A DNA stretch of 64,000 bases, taken from positions 1 through 64,000 of the forward strand of contig NZ_WFLI01000006.1 of the NCBI RefSeq assembly GCF_009208555.1, written 5' to 3'. The position numbers and the translations under genes are program-made. The notes beneath the pieces were generated by a model that saw only the letters and a program-made list of their open reading frames with translations, was not told the origin of the DNA and searched no databases. The DNA is from Janthinobacterium violaceinigrum. GTDB taxonomy: Bacteria > Pseudomonadota > Gammaproteobacteria > Burkholderiales > Burkholderiaceae_D. Positions 26,995 through 36,851 of this stretch are shown here, piece by piece (the stretch's first letter is position 1; each line of letters opens with the position of its first letter).

Positions 26995-27528
26995 ATGCCA
27001 GCGTATGCCTTGTGCGACCTGCTGTTGTTGTGCTTTGTGACGGGGGCCGCCGTCAGTGATTTGATCCGCCGCAAGATTCCAAATGGTTTGGTGTTGTCGG
27101 GCATCCTAGCCGCCCTCGTCCTGCATCTGTGGCTGTGGCCGCACAACGTGCTGCCGGTATGGCTGGGCGGCATGGCGACGGGCTTCTTCCTGTTCCTGCC
27201 TCTATACGTGCTGCGCGGCATGGCCGCCGGCGACGTCAAGCTGATCGCCATGGCGGGCGCGTTTGCGGGACCGTGGCCCGTGCTCCTGATCTGTTTTGCC
27301 ACCTTCGTGCTGGGCGGCCTGATGGCCGTGCTGATGATCACCTGGCAGGGCAAGTGGCGCGCCTGCCTGGGCAATCTGCGCCAGCTGCTATGGCCGATGA
27401 TCGCGCGCATGGCGGGTATTCCCCTGGCGCCCGCCGCACTGGGCAGCCAGGCCAGCGTGGGCAACATGCCGTACGGACTGGCCATTGCCCTGGGCTGCCT
27501 GGCGGTGCAAGGGCGGCACTATTTCTGA
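26995..27528 (+). CDS. cpaA: Prepilin peptidase CpaA/TadV (A24)
   Basis: A 177-residue integral membrane aspartic peptidase with several hydrophobic segments. The two catalytic aspartates lie in the loops SDLIRRKIPN (near residue 22) and GDVKLIAMAGAF (near residue 81), matching the A24 family. It lacks the N-terminal methylase domain, as expected of the short TadV form. It matures Flp and the TadE/F pseudopilins. AGGTGT lies before ATG 26995. Confidence 0.93.
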   Translation: MPAYALCDLLLLCFVTGAAVSDLIRRKIPNGLVLSGILAALVLHLWLWPHNVLPVWLGGMATGFFLFLPLYVLRGMAAGDVKLIAMAGAFAGPWPVLLICFATFVLGGLMAVLMITWQGKWRACLGNLRQLLWPMIARMAGIPLAPAALGSQASVGNMPYGLAIALGCLAVQGRHYF

Positions 27529-27621
27529 TTGGTATTCATTGCTCTTGATCAAGGGGCGCCAATCCCCGCTCGCTAGAATGAATTCTGTTCAATGCAGTCT
27601 TAACCGGCTTGGAGACGCAGC

Positions 27622-28995
27622 ATGACGGAGGTCGATTATTCCCTGAGCACCGAGAGCGCGCCGCGCCCCGCCGACGCGAACCTGATGCCGCCCTTGCCGC
27701 CGCAACCGAAGAGCTTGCGTGAAACGGGGCTGGAGCGGCCCCTGGTGGTCGAACTGATCGCCAAGCTGATGTTTGTGGGGGGCAAGACGCACCTGTCCGC
27801 ACTGACGACGCGCCTGCGCCTGTCGATCAATGTCTTGCGTGAAGTGCTCGATTTCATGGTGGCCGAGCAGATGGCCGAAGTGGCCTGGCGCGGCGAATCC
27901 GAGATCGACGTGCAGTACCAGCTGACGAGCGCGGGCAAGCAGCGCGCCGGCGCCTTCCTCGAACGCTGCGCGTATATCGGCGCCGCGCCCGTCACCCTGG
28001 AAGCGTACCGCGCCATGGTGGCGCGCCAGTCGTGGCTGGTGCAGGAACAGCGCGTGGGCAGCGACGACCTGGCCGCCGTGCTGGGCAGCGCCCATGCGGG
28101 GCCGGGCATGCTCGACGTGGTGGGCGCGGCCCTGCATTCGGGGCGCTCGCTGCTGCTGTACGGTCCGCCCGGCAGCGGCAAGTCGACCCTGGCGCTGCAA
28201 CTGGGACAATTGCTGCACGGATTGGTTGCCGTGCCGTACGCCATCGTGGTCGGCCACGACATCATCCAATTGTACGATCCGGCGCAGCACCTGCCGCCCG
28301 CGCCCCAGCACGTCAGCCATGCGCGCCAGGCGCTGGAGCGGCGCAGCACGGACATCCGCTGGGTGCTGTGCCAGCGTCCCGTGATCCATGTGGGCGCCGA
28401 GCTCGACGCCGGCATGCTGGAGCTGCGCCATGACGCCAGCGGCGGCTGCTACCAGGCGCCGCCCCATGTGCGGGCGAACAACGGCATGCTGATCATCGAC
28501 GACCTGGGGCGCCAGCGCCTGGGCGCGCAAGACTTGCTGACGCGGCTGATGCAGCCGCTGGCGCGCGGCAGCGACCAGCTGGGCCTGCCCGGCGGCGTGC
28601 AGGTCAGCGTGCCGTTCGACAACGCCCTCGTGCTGGTCACGAATGTGTCGCCGGGCGAGCTGTTCGATCCTGCCTTGCTGCGCCGCATCGGCTACAAGGT
28701 GCAGGTGGGGCCGCTGGCCGAGAGCGCGTACCGCGCCCTGTTCCGCCAGCAATGCCGCCTGGCCGGCATGGCTATCGACGAGCCAGCCCTGAACCATCTG
28801 CTGCAGCTGCATGGCGCGCAGGGGCGACCCTTGCTGGCCAGCTATCCGCAGGAATTGCTGGCGCGCATAGGCGACTTTGCCGGCTTTGCCGGCAGCGAAG
28901 CGCGCCTGACGGTGGCCGCCCTGGAGCAGGCCTGGGGCAGCCTGTTTGCCAGCTGCGACATGCCGGCCGCCAGCCTCAGCGAGCGTATCGCATGA
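27622..28995 (+). CDS. AAA ATPase in the Tad locus
   Basis: A 457-residue predicted cytosolic ATPase with an N-terminal winged-helix-like region (about residues 35-110), Walker A GPPGSGKST (181-189), Walker B GMLIIDDLG, and a C-terminal AAA lid. It is not TadA or TadZ, both of which are present later. Its stop overlaps the cpaB start (ATGA), so it is coupled to the pilus genes. Related AAA proteins occur in Tad loci of betaproteobacteria as I recall, but no role is established to my knowledge. It may control assembly or transcription of the pilus. Confidence 0.8.
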   Translation: MTEVDYSLSTESAPRPADANLMPPLPPQPKSLRETGLERPLVVELIAKLMFVGGKTHLSALTTRLRLSINVLREVLDFMVAEQMAEVAWRGESEIDVQYQLTSAGKQRAGAFLERCAYIGAAPVTLEAYRAMVARQSWLVQEQRVGSDDLAAVLGSAHAGPGMLDVVGAALHSGRSLLLYGPPGSGKSTLALQLGQLLHGLVAVPYAIVVGHDIIQLYDPAQHLPPAPQHVSHARQALERRSTDIRWVLCQRPVIHVGAELDAGMLELRHDASGGCYQAPPHVRANNGMLIIDDLGRQRLGAQDLLTRLMQPLARGSDQLGLPGGVQVSVPFDNALVLVTNVSPGELFDPALLRRIGYKVQVGPLAESAYRALFRQQCRLAGMAIDEPALNHLLQLHGAQGRPLLASYPQELLARIGDFAGFAGSEARLTVAALEQAWGSLFASCDMPAASLSERIA

Positions 28996-29849
28996 AGAAC
29001 CGGCGCGCCCTGCTGATGATGGGCCTGGCGGTCGTGCTGGGCCTGCTGGCCGTGCTGCTGGCCTCGCACTGGCTGCTGCGCCAGACGCCGGCCGGCAAGG
29101 GCAAGATCGTCGTGGCCGCCAGCGACGTCAACCTGGGCCAGCGCCTGACGCCCGAGATGCTGCGCCTGGCCGAATGGCCGGCGGAAAGCCTGCCGCAGGG
29201 CGCGCTGCAAGATCCGGCCAAACTGGCGGGACGGGTGCTGAAAACCAGCGTGCTGCGCGGCGAACCGCTGAGCGAAGCCAAGCTGGCGCCCGCCGGCACC
29301 CTGGGCGGCCTGTCGGCCCTGATCACGGAAGGGCGGCGCGCCATCACCGTGCGCGTCAACGATGTGATCGGCGTGGCCGGCTTCGCCTTGCCGGGCAACT
29401 ATGTCGACATCATCGTGAGCACGCAGCAGGATGCGGGCGACCGCGCGTTTCCCCAAAGCCGCAACATTTCCAAGATCGTCCTCGAACGCATCCTGGTGCT
29501 GGCCGTGGCGCAGGAAGTGGGACGCGACGAAACCAAGCCCCGCGTGGTCAATGCCGTGACCCTGGAAGTGACGCCGGAACAGGCGGAAAACCTGGACCTG
29601 GCGCGCAGCGTGGGCAGCCTGTCGCTGGTGCTGCGCAACCAGGTCGACCCGCAGCCGGGCGTGACGGCGGGCGCCACCAAGCTGACCCTGCTGGGCGGAC
29701 CGCACGATGCCGAGTCCGCGCCAGCGCCTGCGGCACCCGTGCCTGCCCCGGCGCCGCGCCCCGTGCGCGTGGCGAAGGCGCCGCTGGAAGCGCTGCGCCA
29801 GTGCAGCGGCGTCATCGACGGGACGCGCCAGTCGCGCGAATGTTTTTAG
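28992..29849 (+). CDS. cpaB: Flp pilus assembly protein CpaB/RcpC
   Basis: A 285-residue protein with one N-terminal transmembrane segment (residues 8-28), then an SAF-type antifreeze-like beta-clip domain (VVAASDVNLGQRLTPEMLRL) and a RcpC/CpaB core (GRRAITVRVNDVIGVAGFAL and PGNYVDIIVS). A Pro/Ala-rich linker leads to a short cysteine-containing tail. It works with the secretin in the periplasm. ATG 28992 overlaps the preceding stop. Confidence 0.92.
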   Translation: MKNRRALLMMGLAVVLGLLAVLLASHWLLRQTPAGKGKIVVAASDVNLGQRLTPEMLRLAEWPAESLPQGALQDPAKLAGRVLKTSVLRGEPLSEAKLAPAGTLGGLSALITEGRRAITVRVNDVIGVAGFALPGNYVDIIVSTQQDAGDRAFPQSRNISKIVLERILVLAVAQEVGRDETKPRVVNAVTLEVTPEQAENLDLARSVGSLSLVLRNQVDPQPGVTAGATKLTLLGGPHDAESAPAPAAPVPAPAPRPVRVAKAPLEALRQCSGVIDGTRQSRECF

Positions 29850-29864
29850 CTGCCTCGACCAACC

Positions 29865-31328
29865 ATGGACACGCTCATGAACCGCGCCCTGCTGACACTG
29901 TGCTGCCTGCTGTTGCCGCTTGCCGGCGCGGCCGCCGATCCTGGCCCGCGCTGCGGCGGCGAAGCGGCCTCGCCCGGCAACTTGCAGCTGCAGGTGGGCA
30001 AGTCGAGCATGCTGCGCCTGCCCGAGGCCGTGCTGGCCCGCAGCGTGGGCAATCCGGCCGTGCTGCAAGCCATGCTGGTGGCGCCCGACACCCTGTATGT
30101 GGTGGGCGTCGACGTGGGCAGCACGAACATGATCATCCAGGGACGCAGCGGCACGTGCAGCGTGGTGAACGTCAGCGTCAGCATGGACCCGGCCGGCTTG
30201 CAGGCCACCCTGGCGGCCCTGATGCCGGAAGAAAAAGCCATCCGCGTGACGGCCGTGGCCGATACCCTGGTGCTGTCGGGCACGGTGCAGGATGCGGGCG
30301 CCGTGCTGCGCGCCGTCGAACTGGCGCACGCCTATGTGCGCCGCGCAACGCCGCCGCTGGCGCTGCCCAAGCCCGCCGATGGCGCTGCCGTGCCGGCGGC
30401 GGCCGCGGCGCCCGCTGGCGGCGCAGGCGGCGCAAACAGCGCAAACAGCGCGAACAGCCGCATCATCAATATGCTCGACGTCAGCGCGCCGCAGCAAGTG
30501 ATGCTGGCCGTGCAGATCGCCGAAGTGTCGAAGTCGCTGCTGGAGCGCCTGGAAGTGGGCGCCACCCTGCGCTTCGCGTCCGGCAGCTGGGCCACCACCT
30601 TGCTGTCGAATTTCCTCAGCGGCACGGCCAACGGCTTGCTCGACGTGCGCAAGTCGAATGGCCAGCAGCTGACCATCGAGGCGCAGAAGCAGGATGGCCT
30701 GGTGCGCATCCTGGCCGAGCCGACGGTGATGGCGATCAGCGGACAGGAGGGCAGTTTTCTGGCCGGCGGCAAGATTTTCATCCCCGTCGGCCAGGACAAC
30801 AACAAGATCACCCTGGAAGAGCGCGAGTACGGCGTCGGCCTGCGTTTCACGCCCACCGTGCTGTCGGGCGGGCGCATCAACCTGAAGGTGGCGCCGGAAG
30901 TGTCGGAACTGTCGCGCGAGGGGGTGGGCATTTCCGCTGCCGGCGTCAGCGCCCGTTCGATCCTGCCCGTGATTACCACGCGGCGCGCCTCGACCACGGT
31001 GCAGCTGTACGACGGCCAGAGCTACGCCATCGGCGGCTTGATCAAGAACAACCAGGTGAGCAACATCACGGGCGTGCCCTGGCTCAGCGAAGTGCCCATC
31101 CTCGGCGCGCTGTTTCGCAGCACGGATTTCCAGCATGACCGCACGGAATTGCTGTTCGTTATTACCGCGCACCTGGTGAAACCCTTGCCGGCCGACGCCG
31201 TGCTGCCGACGGCGCAGCTGGCGCCCCCGTCGCGCACGGAGTTGATGTTGGGCGGCAAGATGGAAGGCAGGCCGGCGGCGCCGTCCGTGCCGCCGCCGCG
31301 CGCGGCCAACGGTTTCGAGCTGAAATGA
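29865..31328 (+). CDS. cpaC: Tad outer-membrane secretin CpaC/RcpA
   Basis: A 487-residue secretin with a signal peptide ending near AGAAAD (residue 25), N-terminal domains, a Ser/Asn/Ala linker around residues 170-195, and the C-terminal secretin core. Visible signatures include VQIAEVSKSLLERL, GVGLRFTPTVL and the late VPWLSEVPILGALF, the classic secretin motif. It forms the pore through which the Flp pilus leaves the cell. ATG 29865 is used; ATG 29877 is also possible. Confidence 0.93.
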   Translation: MDTLMNRALLTLCCLLLPLAGAAADPGPRCGGEAASPGNLQLQVGKSSMLRLPEAVLARSVGNPAVLQAMLVAPDTLYVVGVDVGSTNMIIQGRSGTCSVVNVSVSMDPAGLQATLAALMPEEKAIRVTAVADTLVLSGTVQDAGAVLRAVELAHAYVRRATPPLALPKPADGAAVPAAAAAPAGGAGGANSANSANSRIINMLDVSAPQQVMLAVQIAEVSKSLLERLEVGATLRFASGSWATTLLSNFLSGTANGLLDVRKSNGQQLTIEAQKQDGLVRILAEPTVMAISGQEGSFLAGGKIFIPVGQDNNKITLEEREYGVGLRFTPTVLSGGRINLKVAPEVSELSREGVGISAAGVSARSILPVITTRRASTTVQLYDGQSYAIGGLIKNNQVSNITGVPWLSEVPILGALFRSTDFQHDRTELLFVITAHLVKPLPADAVLPTAQLAPPSRTELMLGGKMEGRPAAPSVPPPRAANGFELK

Positions 31329-31344
31329 AACGGGGAGATACGCC

Positions 31345-31650
31345 ATGCCGAATTTGCTCCTGATATGGCTGCGGCGCCTGGCGGCGCCGATGCTGGCGCT
31401 GCAGCTGGCCGCCTGCGCGCACGGCAGCAGCACGCCGCAGCTGGACGGGCGCTTCGGCGATGCCGTGCGCGTGGCCATGGCGCAGCAGGTGCGCGATCCG
31501 GCCGGCGCCGCCAACCGCACCCCGGCCGACGGCCTCGACGGCCCCAGCGCGCACGCCGTCATGCAGCGCTACCGCGCCTCGTTTGCCGAACCGAACGGCC
31601 AGGCGCCCCAGCCCGTGCAATTCATGCTGGGAGGCGGCAATGGCAAATAG
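31345..31650 (+). CDS. Small lipoprotein of the Tad locus (CpaD-tail-like)
   Basis: A 101-residue lipoprotein: a hydrophobic leader ends in a lipobox with Cys near residue 24 (LQLAACAHG). The mature part (DGRFGDAVRVAMAQQV, then NP-like DPAGAANR and DG..A..V..RYRASF) resembles the C-terminal end of CpaD/RcpB-type proteins. A full-length CpaD is absent in the locus, so this short form may replace it as secretin-associated lipoprotein. It overlaps the next gene by 11 bases. Confidence 0.75.
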   Translation: MPNLLLIWLRRLAAPMLALQLAACAHGSSTPQLDGRFGDAVRVAMAQQVRDPAGAANRTPADGLDGPSAHAVMQRYRASFAEPNGQAPQPVQFMLGGGNGK

Positions 31651-33070
31651 ACGCCGGCGCCAGCGGGGGGCGATGCTGATCGCCTTTTCCATCCTGCTCA
31701 TCGTGGTGCTGGGCTTTATCGGCCTGGCGCTGGACGTGGGGCAGGTCATCGGCCGCAAGACGGAACTGCAGAACCTGGCCGACAACGCGGCGCTGGCGGC
31801 GGCCGCGGAGCTGGTGGGCACGCCCGACGGCCTGGCGGCGGCCGTGGCGAAAGCCAAGAGCAGTGCAGCCGACCGCAGCGTATGGCGCCGCCGCATGGAG
31901 GGCGCCATCCTGTCGGATGCCAGCATCCGCTTCGCCAGCGCGCCCGACGCGCCCGCCGGCGACTGGCATGCGGCGGGCGCCGTGCCCGATCCTGCCACGG
32001 CGCTGTTCGTGCGCGTCGATACGCAGGCCAACGATCCGGCGCTGGGGCGGGTGGCGACGGCGTTCCTGGGCGCCTGGTCGCCGGCGCTGCGCACCCTGGA
32101 CACGGGCGCGCGCGCCGTGGCGGGGCGGACCAGCCTGCACCTGACGCCGCTGGCCATCTGCGCGCTGTCGGCCAGTGCAGCCAGCCCGCGCACGAATGCG
32201 GCGCTGCTGCCGGCCGTCGAGCTGCTGGAATATGGCTTTCGCCGCGGCGTGGCCTATAACCTGTTGAAGCTCAATCCGCACGGCCCGGCAGCCGAACATT
32301 TCGTGCTCAATCCCCTGGGCCGGCCCGGCATGCTGGGCTCGCCGCTGCAGGTCAGCGAGCCCAGCGTGCTGCCGTTTGTCTGCAGCGGCACGGTGCAGTA
32401 CCCGCACATCGGCAGCGCCCAGGTGCATGTGCACCGGCCCTTTCCCGCCGCGCTGTGGACCGCCTTCAATGCGCGCTTCAACCAGCATGGGGGCAGCGGC
32501 TGCCATCCCGTCACGGCGCCGCCCGACACGAACATCCGCGCGTATCCGAATGCGGCGGCGAACTGGTGGATGACGAATACGCCCGATGCGCCCAGCGCGC
32601 TGAGCACCGGCAACCCGCTGCTGTCCGTGGCCGATCCGGAAGCGAACGCGACGCCGCCCGGCGTCGGCAGTTATGGGCCGCTGTGGTCGTTTTCCCGCGC
32701 GGCCAGGTACAGCAACCCGAGGCCGGCCGGGGGCTACCTGCCGTTTGCCACCAGCGACTGGACCAAGTTGTATCCCGCTGCGCCGGCCGCGCCGGCCGCC
32801 AAGTCCAGCTATCCCACCGACAAGTCGCCCTACCTGACGCTGGCCTACCAGACGGCACCGACGGGCAACACGGGCGTGGCGCAGCGGCGCCTGCTGCACA
32901 TTGCGCTGCTGGCCTGTCCCTTGCCGGCCGGCAGCGACGTGCTGGCCCGGGTGCGCGGCATCGGCCGCTTCTTCATGACGGCGCCCGCCAGCAATGGCGT
33001 GCTGAGCGCCGAATTCGCGGGCCTGGCCAGCGAGGGATCGCTGGCCGGCCCGGCGGAGCTGCTGCGATGA
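31640..33070 (+). CDS. TadG-like pilus assembly protein
   Basis: A 476-residue protein. Its N-terminus (MANRRRRQRGAMLIAFSILL) is the TadE/G-type hydrophobic anchor after a basic leader, followed by the Tad domain signature (DVGQVIGRKTELQNLADNAA). The large remainder is presumably periplasmic. ATG 31640 overlaps the lipoprotein gene by 11 bases and its stop overlaps the next start. A von Willebrand A domain, found in some TadG proteins, was not recognised. Confidence 0.85.
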   Translation: MANRRRRQRGAMLIAFSILLIVVLGFIGLALDVGQVIGRKTELQNLADNAALAAAAELVGTPDGLAAAVAKAKSSAADRSVWRRRMEGAILSDASIRFASAPDAPAGDWHAAGAVPDPATALFVRVDTQANDPALGRVATAFLGAWSPALRTLDTGARAVAGRTSLHLTPLAICALSASAASPRTNAALLPAVELLEYGFRRGVAYNLLKLNPHGPAAEHFVLNPLGRPGMLGSPLQVSEPSVLPFVCSGTVQYPHIGSAQVHVHRPFPAALWTAFNARFNQHGGSGCHPVTAPPDTNIRAYPNAAANWWMTNTPDAPSALSTGNPLLSVADPEANATPPGVGSYGPLWSFSRAARYSNPRPAGGYLPFATSDWTKLYPAAPAAPAAKSSYPTDKSPYLTLAYQTAPTGNTGVAQRRLLHIALLACPLPAGSDVLARVRGIGRFFMTAPASNGVLSAEFAGLASEGSLAGPAELLR

Positions 33071-33549
33071 AGGCGCCGCGCCGCGCGCCGCGCCGCCAGG
33101 GCGGTGTCGCCGCCATCGAGCTGGCGCTGATCCTGCTGTTTTTCATGGGACTGCTGCCCTTCGTGCTGCTGTTCGGCCGCGCGCTGCTGGTGTACACGGC
33201 CCTGCAAAAAAGCGCGCATGACGCGGCGCGCTACATGGCGACCATGCCGCTGCCGCAGATGGGCAGCATCGCCACGGCCACCGAGGGAGCCGTGTTTTCC
33301 CGGCAGATGGTGGTCGATGCGATGGCGGAAAGCTGGCCGCAAATGGAGGCTGCCCGGGTCAGCGTGGATTGCGTGTATGTCGACGAGTCCTTCAGCTGCG
33401 GCAGCTATCCGACGGCGCCGCTGCAGGTGCGCATCAAGGTGACCGTGGACATGCCCGTGGATTTCCTGCCCGAGCTGACGCGCAAGTGGCTGCCGCAGCT
33501 GGAACCGATTCCGTTGCGTGCCAACGCGACATTGCGCTATGTCAATTAA
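33067..33549 (+). CDS. TadE-family pseudopilin-like protein
   Basis: A 160-residue TadE-like protein with a basic leader, the Gly-x(4)-Glu motif (GGVAAIELALILLF; Glu near residue 18), one hydrophobic helix, then an ARYMATMPLP region and a C-terminal cysteine pair. It is likely processed by the CpaA peptidase. It overlaps TadG (ATGA) and the next TadE/F-like gene by 11 bases. Confidence 0.88.
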   Translation: MKAPRRAPRRQGGVAAIELALILLFFMGLLPFVLLFGRALLVYTALQKSAHDAARYMATMPLPQMGSIATATEGAVFSRQMVVDAMAESWPQMEAARVSVDCVYVDESFSCGSYPTAPLQVRIKVTVDMPVDFLPELTRKWLPQLEPIPLRANATLRYVN

Positions 33550-34144
33550 CCTGCGTCCCCGCCGGCAGCGCCAGGGCGGCGTCTTCGCTGTCGAGTTTGC
33601 CATGCTGGCGCTGCTGTTCTTCCTCTTCCTGTTTGCCATGCTGGAAGTGGCGCGCGCCGTGTACATGTGGAACCTGGTGCACGAGATCACCCGGCGCGCC
33701 GCGCGCGCCGCCGCCGTCACCGATTTCAGCAATGCCGGCGCCCTGCAGGCCGTGCGCACGCAAGCGGTGCTGCGCACGGCACCGGGCACGCTGCCGCTGG
33801 GCGGCGGCATCAGCGATGCGTACGTGCGCATCGATTATCTGTCGCAGGCCGGCGGCGCCGTGCTGGCGGCCGTGCCCGTGACGGCGATGCCGGGCTGCCC
33901 GCAACGCAACCGCATCAATTGCCTGGACGATCCGCATGGCGCCAGCTGCATCCGCTTCGTGCGCGCGCGCCTGTGCGTGCCCAGCGAAGGCGCGCGCTGC
34001 GAGAGCGTGCCGTACCGGCCCATCCTGCCCCTGCTGGGCGTGATGTTTCCCTCCGGCGCACGGGCCGTGCGTTTGCCCAACGGAGCCACGATGGCCGTGG
34101 CCGAGTCGCTGGGCTATCCGGACAATCCCGGTTTTTGTCCATGA
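33539..34144 (+). CDS. TadE/TadF-like pseudopilin-like protein
   Basis: A 201-residue second TadE/F-type protein. ATG 33539 gives a basic leader (MSINLRPRRQRQ) followed by GGVFAVEFAMLALLFFLFLF with the Glu at the right spacing for prepilin cleavage. A cysteine-rich periplasmic part carries disulfide-like pairs. It overlaps the preceding gene by 11 bases. With the previous gene it forms the minor pseudopilin pair typical of Tad systems. Confidence 0.86.
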   Translation: MSINLRPRRQRQGGVFAVEFAMLALLFFLFLFAMLEVARAVYMWNLVHEITRRAARAAAVTDFSNAGALQAVRTQAVLRTAPGTLPLGGGISDAYVRIDYLSQAGGAVLAAVPVTAMPGCPQRNRINCLDDPHGASCIRFVRARLCVPSEGARCESVPYRPILPLLGVMFPSGARAVRLPNGATMAVAESLGYPDNPGFCP

Positions 34145-34196
34145 GCGCCGATCCGCTGGCGCAGCCGAATGTCTTGCATAGAATGAAGGAGCGGTG

Positions 34197-35366
34197 ATGA
34201 AAGCCTTGATGATTACCCGCGACGCCGGCCTGCACGATGAAATCGCGGCGCAGGGCGCGGCCCGCATGCCCGTGCTGCGCCTGCTGGAGCGGCGCAGCGG
34301 CCTGCGCGACGCCGTCGAGCGCATGCTGCCCAAGTTGCCCGAGCTGGTGATCGTCGATGCCAGCGGCATCGATGCGGAGGAAGCCGACCTGTTCGAGCGG
34401 CTGGCGCGCCAGTATCCGCTGGCCGTGCTGATGCTGCTCACGCGCGGCCAGCAGCAGGATGTGCTGATCCGCGCCATGCGCGCCGGCATGCGCGAAGTGC
34501 TGCAGCTGCCGCTCGTGCACAAGGCTTTTCACGAGGCGATGGACCGGGTCGATATCCAGGCCGGCGTGACGCAGATGCGCGACGGCAAGGTGCTCGCCTT
34601 CATCTCGTGCAAGGGCGGCAGCGGCGCCACCTTTTTGTCGACGAATTTTTCGTATGCGCTGGCCAGCCTGGCCGGCTGCAAGGTGCTGCTGATCGACCTG
34701 CACGGCCAGTTCGGCGACGCCACCCTGTATGTCTCGGACCAGAAGCCGGCCATGACGCTGTCCGATATCTGCGCCCAGATCGCGCGCATGGACGGCGCCT
34801 TCCTCGCCTCGTGCCTGGTGCACATCACGCCGAATTTCGGCGTGCTGGCGGCTGCCGACGATCCCGCGCACAAGGTCGACATGCAGCCCGAGCACATGGA
34901 CCGCATCCTGGCCGTGGCGCGCCAGCACTACGACTACATCGTGCTCGACGTGGGGCGCCAGATCGATGCGCTGTCGCTGCGCGCGCTCGACAACGCCGAC
35001 GCCATCTACCCGGTGCTGCAGCTGGCCCTGCCCGACATCCGCGACGGGCGCCGCCTGCTCGACATCTTCCGTTCGCTCGGCTATCCGGGCGAGCGCCTGC
35101 GCCTGATCGTCAACCGCTATGAAAAGGGCGGGCGGCTGCGCCTGGCGGACCTGGAACAGGCGCTGGGCGCGGAAGTGGTGCACACGGTGCCCAACGATTA
35201 CACGGCCGCCACCGATTCCGTCAACCAGGGCATCCCGCTGCTGCAGCTGTCGCGCACCAGCGCCGTGGCGCGCAGCCTGGCCGAACTGGTGGAACTGGTG
35301 ACGGCGCGCCGCGTGACGGAAAGCCGCGGCCTGTTCGACCGCCTGTTCAGCCGCAGCGAGGCGTGA
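34197..35366 (+). CDS. cpaE: Tad pilus localisation ATPase CpaE/TadZ
   Basis: A 389-residue protein with an N-terminal receiver-like domain (residues 1-115) and a C-terminal ParA/MinD-type ATPase with a deviant Walker A motif (CKGGSGATF, 138-146) and the VLLIDLHGQFGDA segment. It anchors the Tad machine at a site in the cell. ATG 34197 lies five bases after AAGGAG; an in-frame GTG three bases upstream is rejected. Confidence 0.92.
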   Translation: MKALMITRDAGLHDEIAAQGAARMPVLRLLERRSGLRDAVERMLPKLPELVIVDASGIDAEEADLFERLARQYPLAVLMLLTRGQQQDVLIRAMRAGMREVLQLPLVHKAFHEAMDRVDIQAGVTQMRDGKVLAFISCKGGSGATFLSTNFSYALASLAGCKVLLIDLHGQFGDATLYVSDQKPAMTLSDICAQIARMDGAFLASCLVHITPNFGVLAAADDPAHKVDMQPEHMDRILAVARQHYDYIVLDVGRQIDALSLRALDNADAIYPVLQLALPDIRDGRRLLDIFRSLGYPGERLRLIVNRYEKGGRLRLADLEQALGAEVVHTVPNDYTAATDSVNQGIPLLQLSRTSAVARSLAELVELVTARRVTESRGLFDRLFSRSEA

Positions 35367-35423
35367 CGGGGCGGCAGGTGGAGTACGACAAGGCTCCCGC
35401 CGGGGGCCATCATGGGAGCCGAG

Positions 35424-36770
35424 ATGACTTTACGCGAACGCCTGGCGGCAAATGAAACGGTGCGCCCCGCCAGCAATGGACAAGGTGCGCTGGCGCTGCA
35501 TGCCTACCAGGAACTGAAAAAAACCATGCACCAGACGATACTCGACCGTATCGACCTGGAGCGCTTGAAGCGCCTGACGGCGGAGCAGTTCAAGCACGAG
35601 CTGGCGCTGCTGGTGCAGCGCGTGATCGAGGAAGAGCGCATCGTGCTGAACCAGCACGAGCGGCATAGCCTGGTGCTCGACATCCAGCACGAGATGCTGG
35701 GCTTTGGCCCGTTGGAGCCCTTGCTGGCCGACGCCAGCGTGTCCGATATCCTCGTCAATACCTGCGACAAGGTGTATGTGGAACGGGGCGGGCGGCTGCA
35801 GCTGACGGACGTGACCTTCCACGACAATGCGCACCTGATGAAGATCATCGAAAAGATCGTTTCGCGCGTGGGACGGCGCGTCGATGAATCGAGCCCGATG
35901 GTCGACGCGCGCCTGCCGGACGGCTCGCGCGTGAACGCCATCATTCCGCCGCTGGCCGTCGACGGTCCGATCCTGTCGATCCGGCGCTTTGCCGTGCAGC
36001 CTTTGAGCATCGCCAACCTGCTCGACTACAAGAGCCTGACGCCGCCCATGGTGCAGGTGCTGCAGGCGCTGGGCCAGGCCAAGGTCAACATCCTGATCTC
36101 GGGCGGCACGGGCAGCGGCAAGACGACCCTGCTCAACGTGCTGTCCGGCTTCATTCCCGGCAGCGAGCGCATCGTCACCATCGAGGATGCGGCCGAACTG
36201 GCACTGCGCCAGCCGCATGTGGTGCGCCTGGAAACGCGTCCGCCGAATATCGAGGGCAAGGGCGAAGTGAGCCAGCGCGCGCTGGTGCGCAATGCGCTGC
36301 GCATGCGGCCCGACCGCATCATCCTGGGCGAGGTACGCGGCGCCGAGGCGCTCGACATGCTGCAGGCGATGAACACGGGCCATGAAGGGTCGCTGGCGAC
36401 CATCCACTCGAACACGGCGCGCGACGCGCTGGCGCGGCTGGAAAACATGGTCGGCATGGCCAGCGTGAACCTGACGCCGCGCGCCACGCGCCAGCAGATC
36501 TGTTCGGCCGTGACGGTGGTGATGCAGGTGTCGCGCCTGACGGACGGCGCGCGCAAGCTGGTCAGCCTGCAGGAAGTGACGGGCATGGAAGGCGACATCA
36601 TCGCCATGCATGAAATCTTCCGCTTCGAGCAGACGGGCGTCGATGCGGGGGGCAAGGTGCAGGGCCACTTTTGCGCCACGGGCGTGCGGCCCCGCTTCAC
36701 GGAGCGCCTGCGCATGTTCGGCGCGCCCGTGCCCGACAGCGTGTTCGACCCCGACCGCATCTACGAATGA
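35424..36770 (+). CDS. cpaF: Tad pilus secretion ATPase CpaF/TadA
   Basis: A 448-residue type II/IV secretion ATPase that powers pilin polymerisation. Walker [10 protein letters not shown], the Asp box TIEDAAEL, Walker [19 protein letters not shown] and the His-box [12 protein letters not shown] are intact. ATG 35424 lies five bases after GGGAG; an in-frame ATG at 35412 precedes it. It pairs with TadB and TadC on the inner membrane. Confidence 0.95.
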   Translation: MTLRERLAANETVRPASNGQGALALHAYQELKKTMHQTILDRIDLERLKRLTAEQFKHELALLVQRVIEEERIVLNQHERHSLVLDIQHEMLGFGPLEPLLADASVSDILVNTCDKVYVERGGRLQLTDVTFHDNAHLMKIIEKIVSRVGRRVDESSPMVDARLPDGSRVNAIIPPLAVDGPILSIRRFAVQPLSIANLLDYKSLTPPMVQVLQALGQAKVNILISGGTGSGKTTLLNVLSGFIPGSERIVTIEDAAELALRQPHVVRLETRPPNIEGKGEVSQRALVRNALRMRPDRIILGEVRGAEALDMLQAMNTGHEGSLATIHSNTARDALARLENMVGMASVNLTPRATRQQICSAVTVVMQVSRLTDGARKLVSLQEVTGMEGDIIAMHEIFRFEQTGVDAGGKVQGHFCATGVRPRFTERLRMFGAPVPDSVFDPDRIYE

Positions 36771-36851
36771 AAAACCGACGGCGCGACGCGCTTGGCGGCC
36801 ACGCGTCACGCCCGCCCGCGACGGATGTATTCGCTGTGTAAGGAGCGCATC

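Noticed and set aside
28842..31562. Long minus-strand open frame opposite cpaB and cpaC
   Set aside because: Same reason: shadow composition and complete overlap with strongly supported pilus genes.
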